NCBI GenBank assembly: GCA_020072905.1
Contig: JAIQGB010000089.1
Coordinates: forward strand, 1 to 12,306
Origin: Terriglobia bacterium
Lineage (GTDB): Bacteria > Acidobacteriota > Terriglobia > UBA7540
Length of the DNA stretch: 12,306 bases
Reading direction: 5' to 3'
The position numbers were made by a program, and so were the translations under genes. Shown piece by piece: positions 12,159-12,306 of this stretch (its first letter is position 1; each line of letters starts with the position of its first letter). The notes under the pieces were generated by a model. That model searched no databases. It saw only the letters and a program-made list of their open reading frames with translations, and was not told where the DNA came from.

Positions 12159-12306
12159 TTATTGAATGATTTCCGTCACCGTGCCGGCGCCGACGGTATG
12201 GCCGCCCTCGCGGATAGCGAAGCGCAGGCCCTTCTCCATGGCGATGGGCGTAATCAGCTCGATCTCCAGACTGACGTTGTCGCCCGGCATCACCATCTCC
12301 GTCCCC
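12159..12306 (-). CDS. tuf: Elongation factor Tu, C-terminal end (partial, gene runs off the window)
   Basis: EF-Tu brings aminoacyl-tRNA to the ribosome as a GTP complex. The last 48 residues are present and read as the EF-Tu C-terminus: EMVMPGDNVSLEIELITPIA, then MEKGLRFAIREGGHTVGAGTVTEII and a final Gln before TAA at 12159-12161. This is part of the third beta-barrel domain, which contacts tRNA. The GTPase domain is outside the window. Its place 11 nt upstream of rpsJ shows that the str and S10 clusters are joined here, so the ribosomal genes are probably transcribed from a promoter upstream of tuf or further. Confidence 0.97.
   Translation of the reverse strand, partial: GTEMVMPGDNVSLEIELITPIAMEKGLRFAIREGGHTVGAGTVTEIIQ

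Overview
The window holds one long ribosomal-protein operon on the minus strand, about 11 kb of the str-S10-spc type. It is read from the end of tuf at the right edge down to a broken secY near position 1.2 kb. A separate fragment of a superfamily II helicase gene lies on the plus strand at the left edge. The DNA is GC-rich and bacterial. Gene order, type Z (four-cysteine) S14 and a four-cysteine L24 fit many non-proteobacterial phyla. Acidobacteriota or a similar soil lineage is my guess, not something the sequence proves.

Reading along the minus strand, the order is tuf (3' end only), rpsJ, rplC, rplD, rplW, rplB, rpsS, rplV, rpsC, rplP, rpmC, rpsQ, rplN, rplX, rplE, rpsN (type Z), rpsH, rplF, rplR, rpsE, rpmD, rplO, secY (5' half only). 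All the ribosomal genes appear intact and have near-canonical cores. Spacing is tight: there are 4-nt ATGA overlaps at rplD/rplW, rpsQ/rplN and rplO/secY, and other gaps run from 3 to about 150 nt. No gene-free stretch exceeds 300 nt. I see no internal terminator and no convincing promoter, so the genes are probably co-transcribed from upstream of tuf.

The left 1.2 kb does not belong to this operon in any known arrangement. SecY homology stops in the sixth membrane segment, at about 1212-1220. The helicase reading frame runs convergently into the same point and ends on a stop codon that lies inside secY-derived DNA. Both genes therefore seem to be cut at one junction. This is either a real rearrangement or, more simply, a chimeric assembly join.

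The main unexplained structure is in the spacers of the S10 half. Three intergenic gaps (7561-7616, 11006-11100, 11752-11817) are built almost entirely from degenerate 7-nt units kept in strict phase. Several are arranged as inverted arrays that could fold in the mRNA, and a fourth gap (10057-10091) shows a weaker version. Other oddities are a 113-residue Ala/Pro/Glu-then-Lys tail on L30, a neutral Ala/Pro/Gly tail on S19 in place of the usual basic tail, and a perfect 7-bp hairpin between rpsH and rplF. I found no mobile element, CRISPR array, RNA gene or recognisable defence system beyond the helicase fragment.
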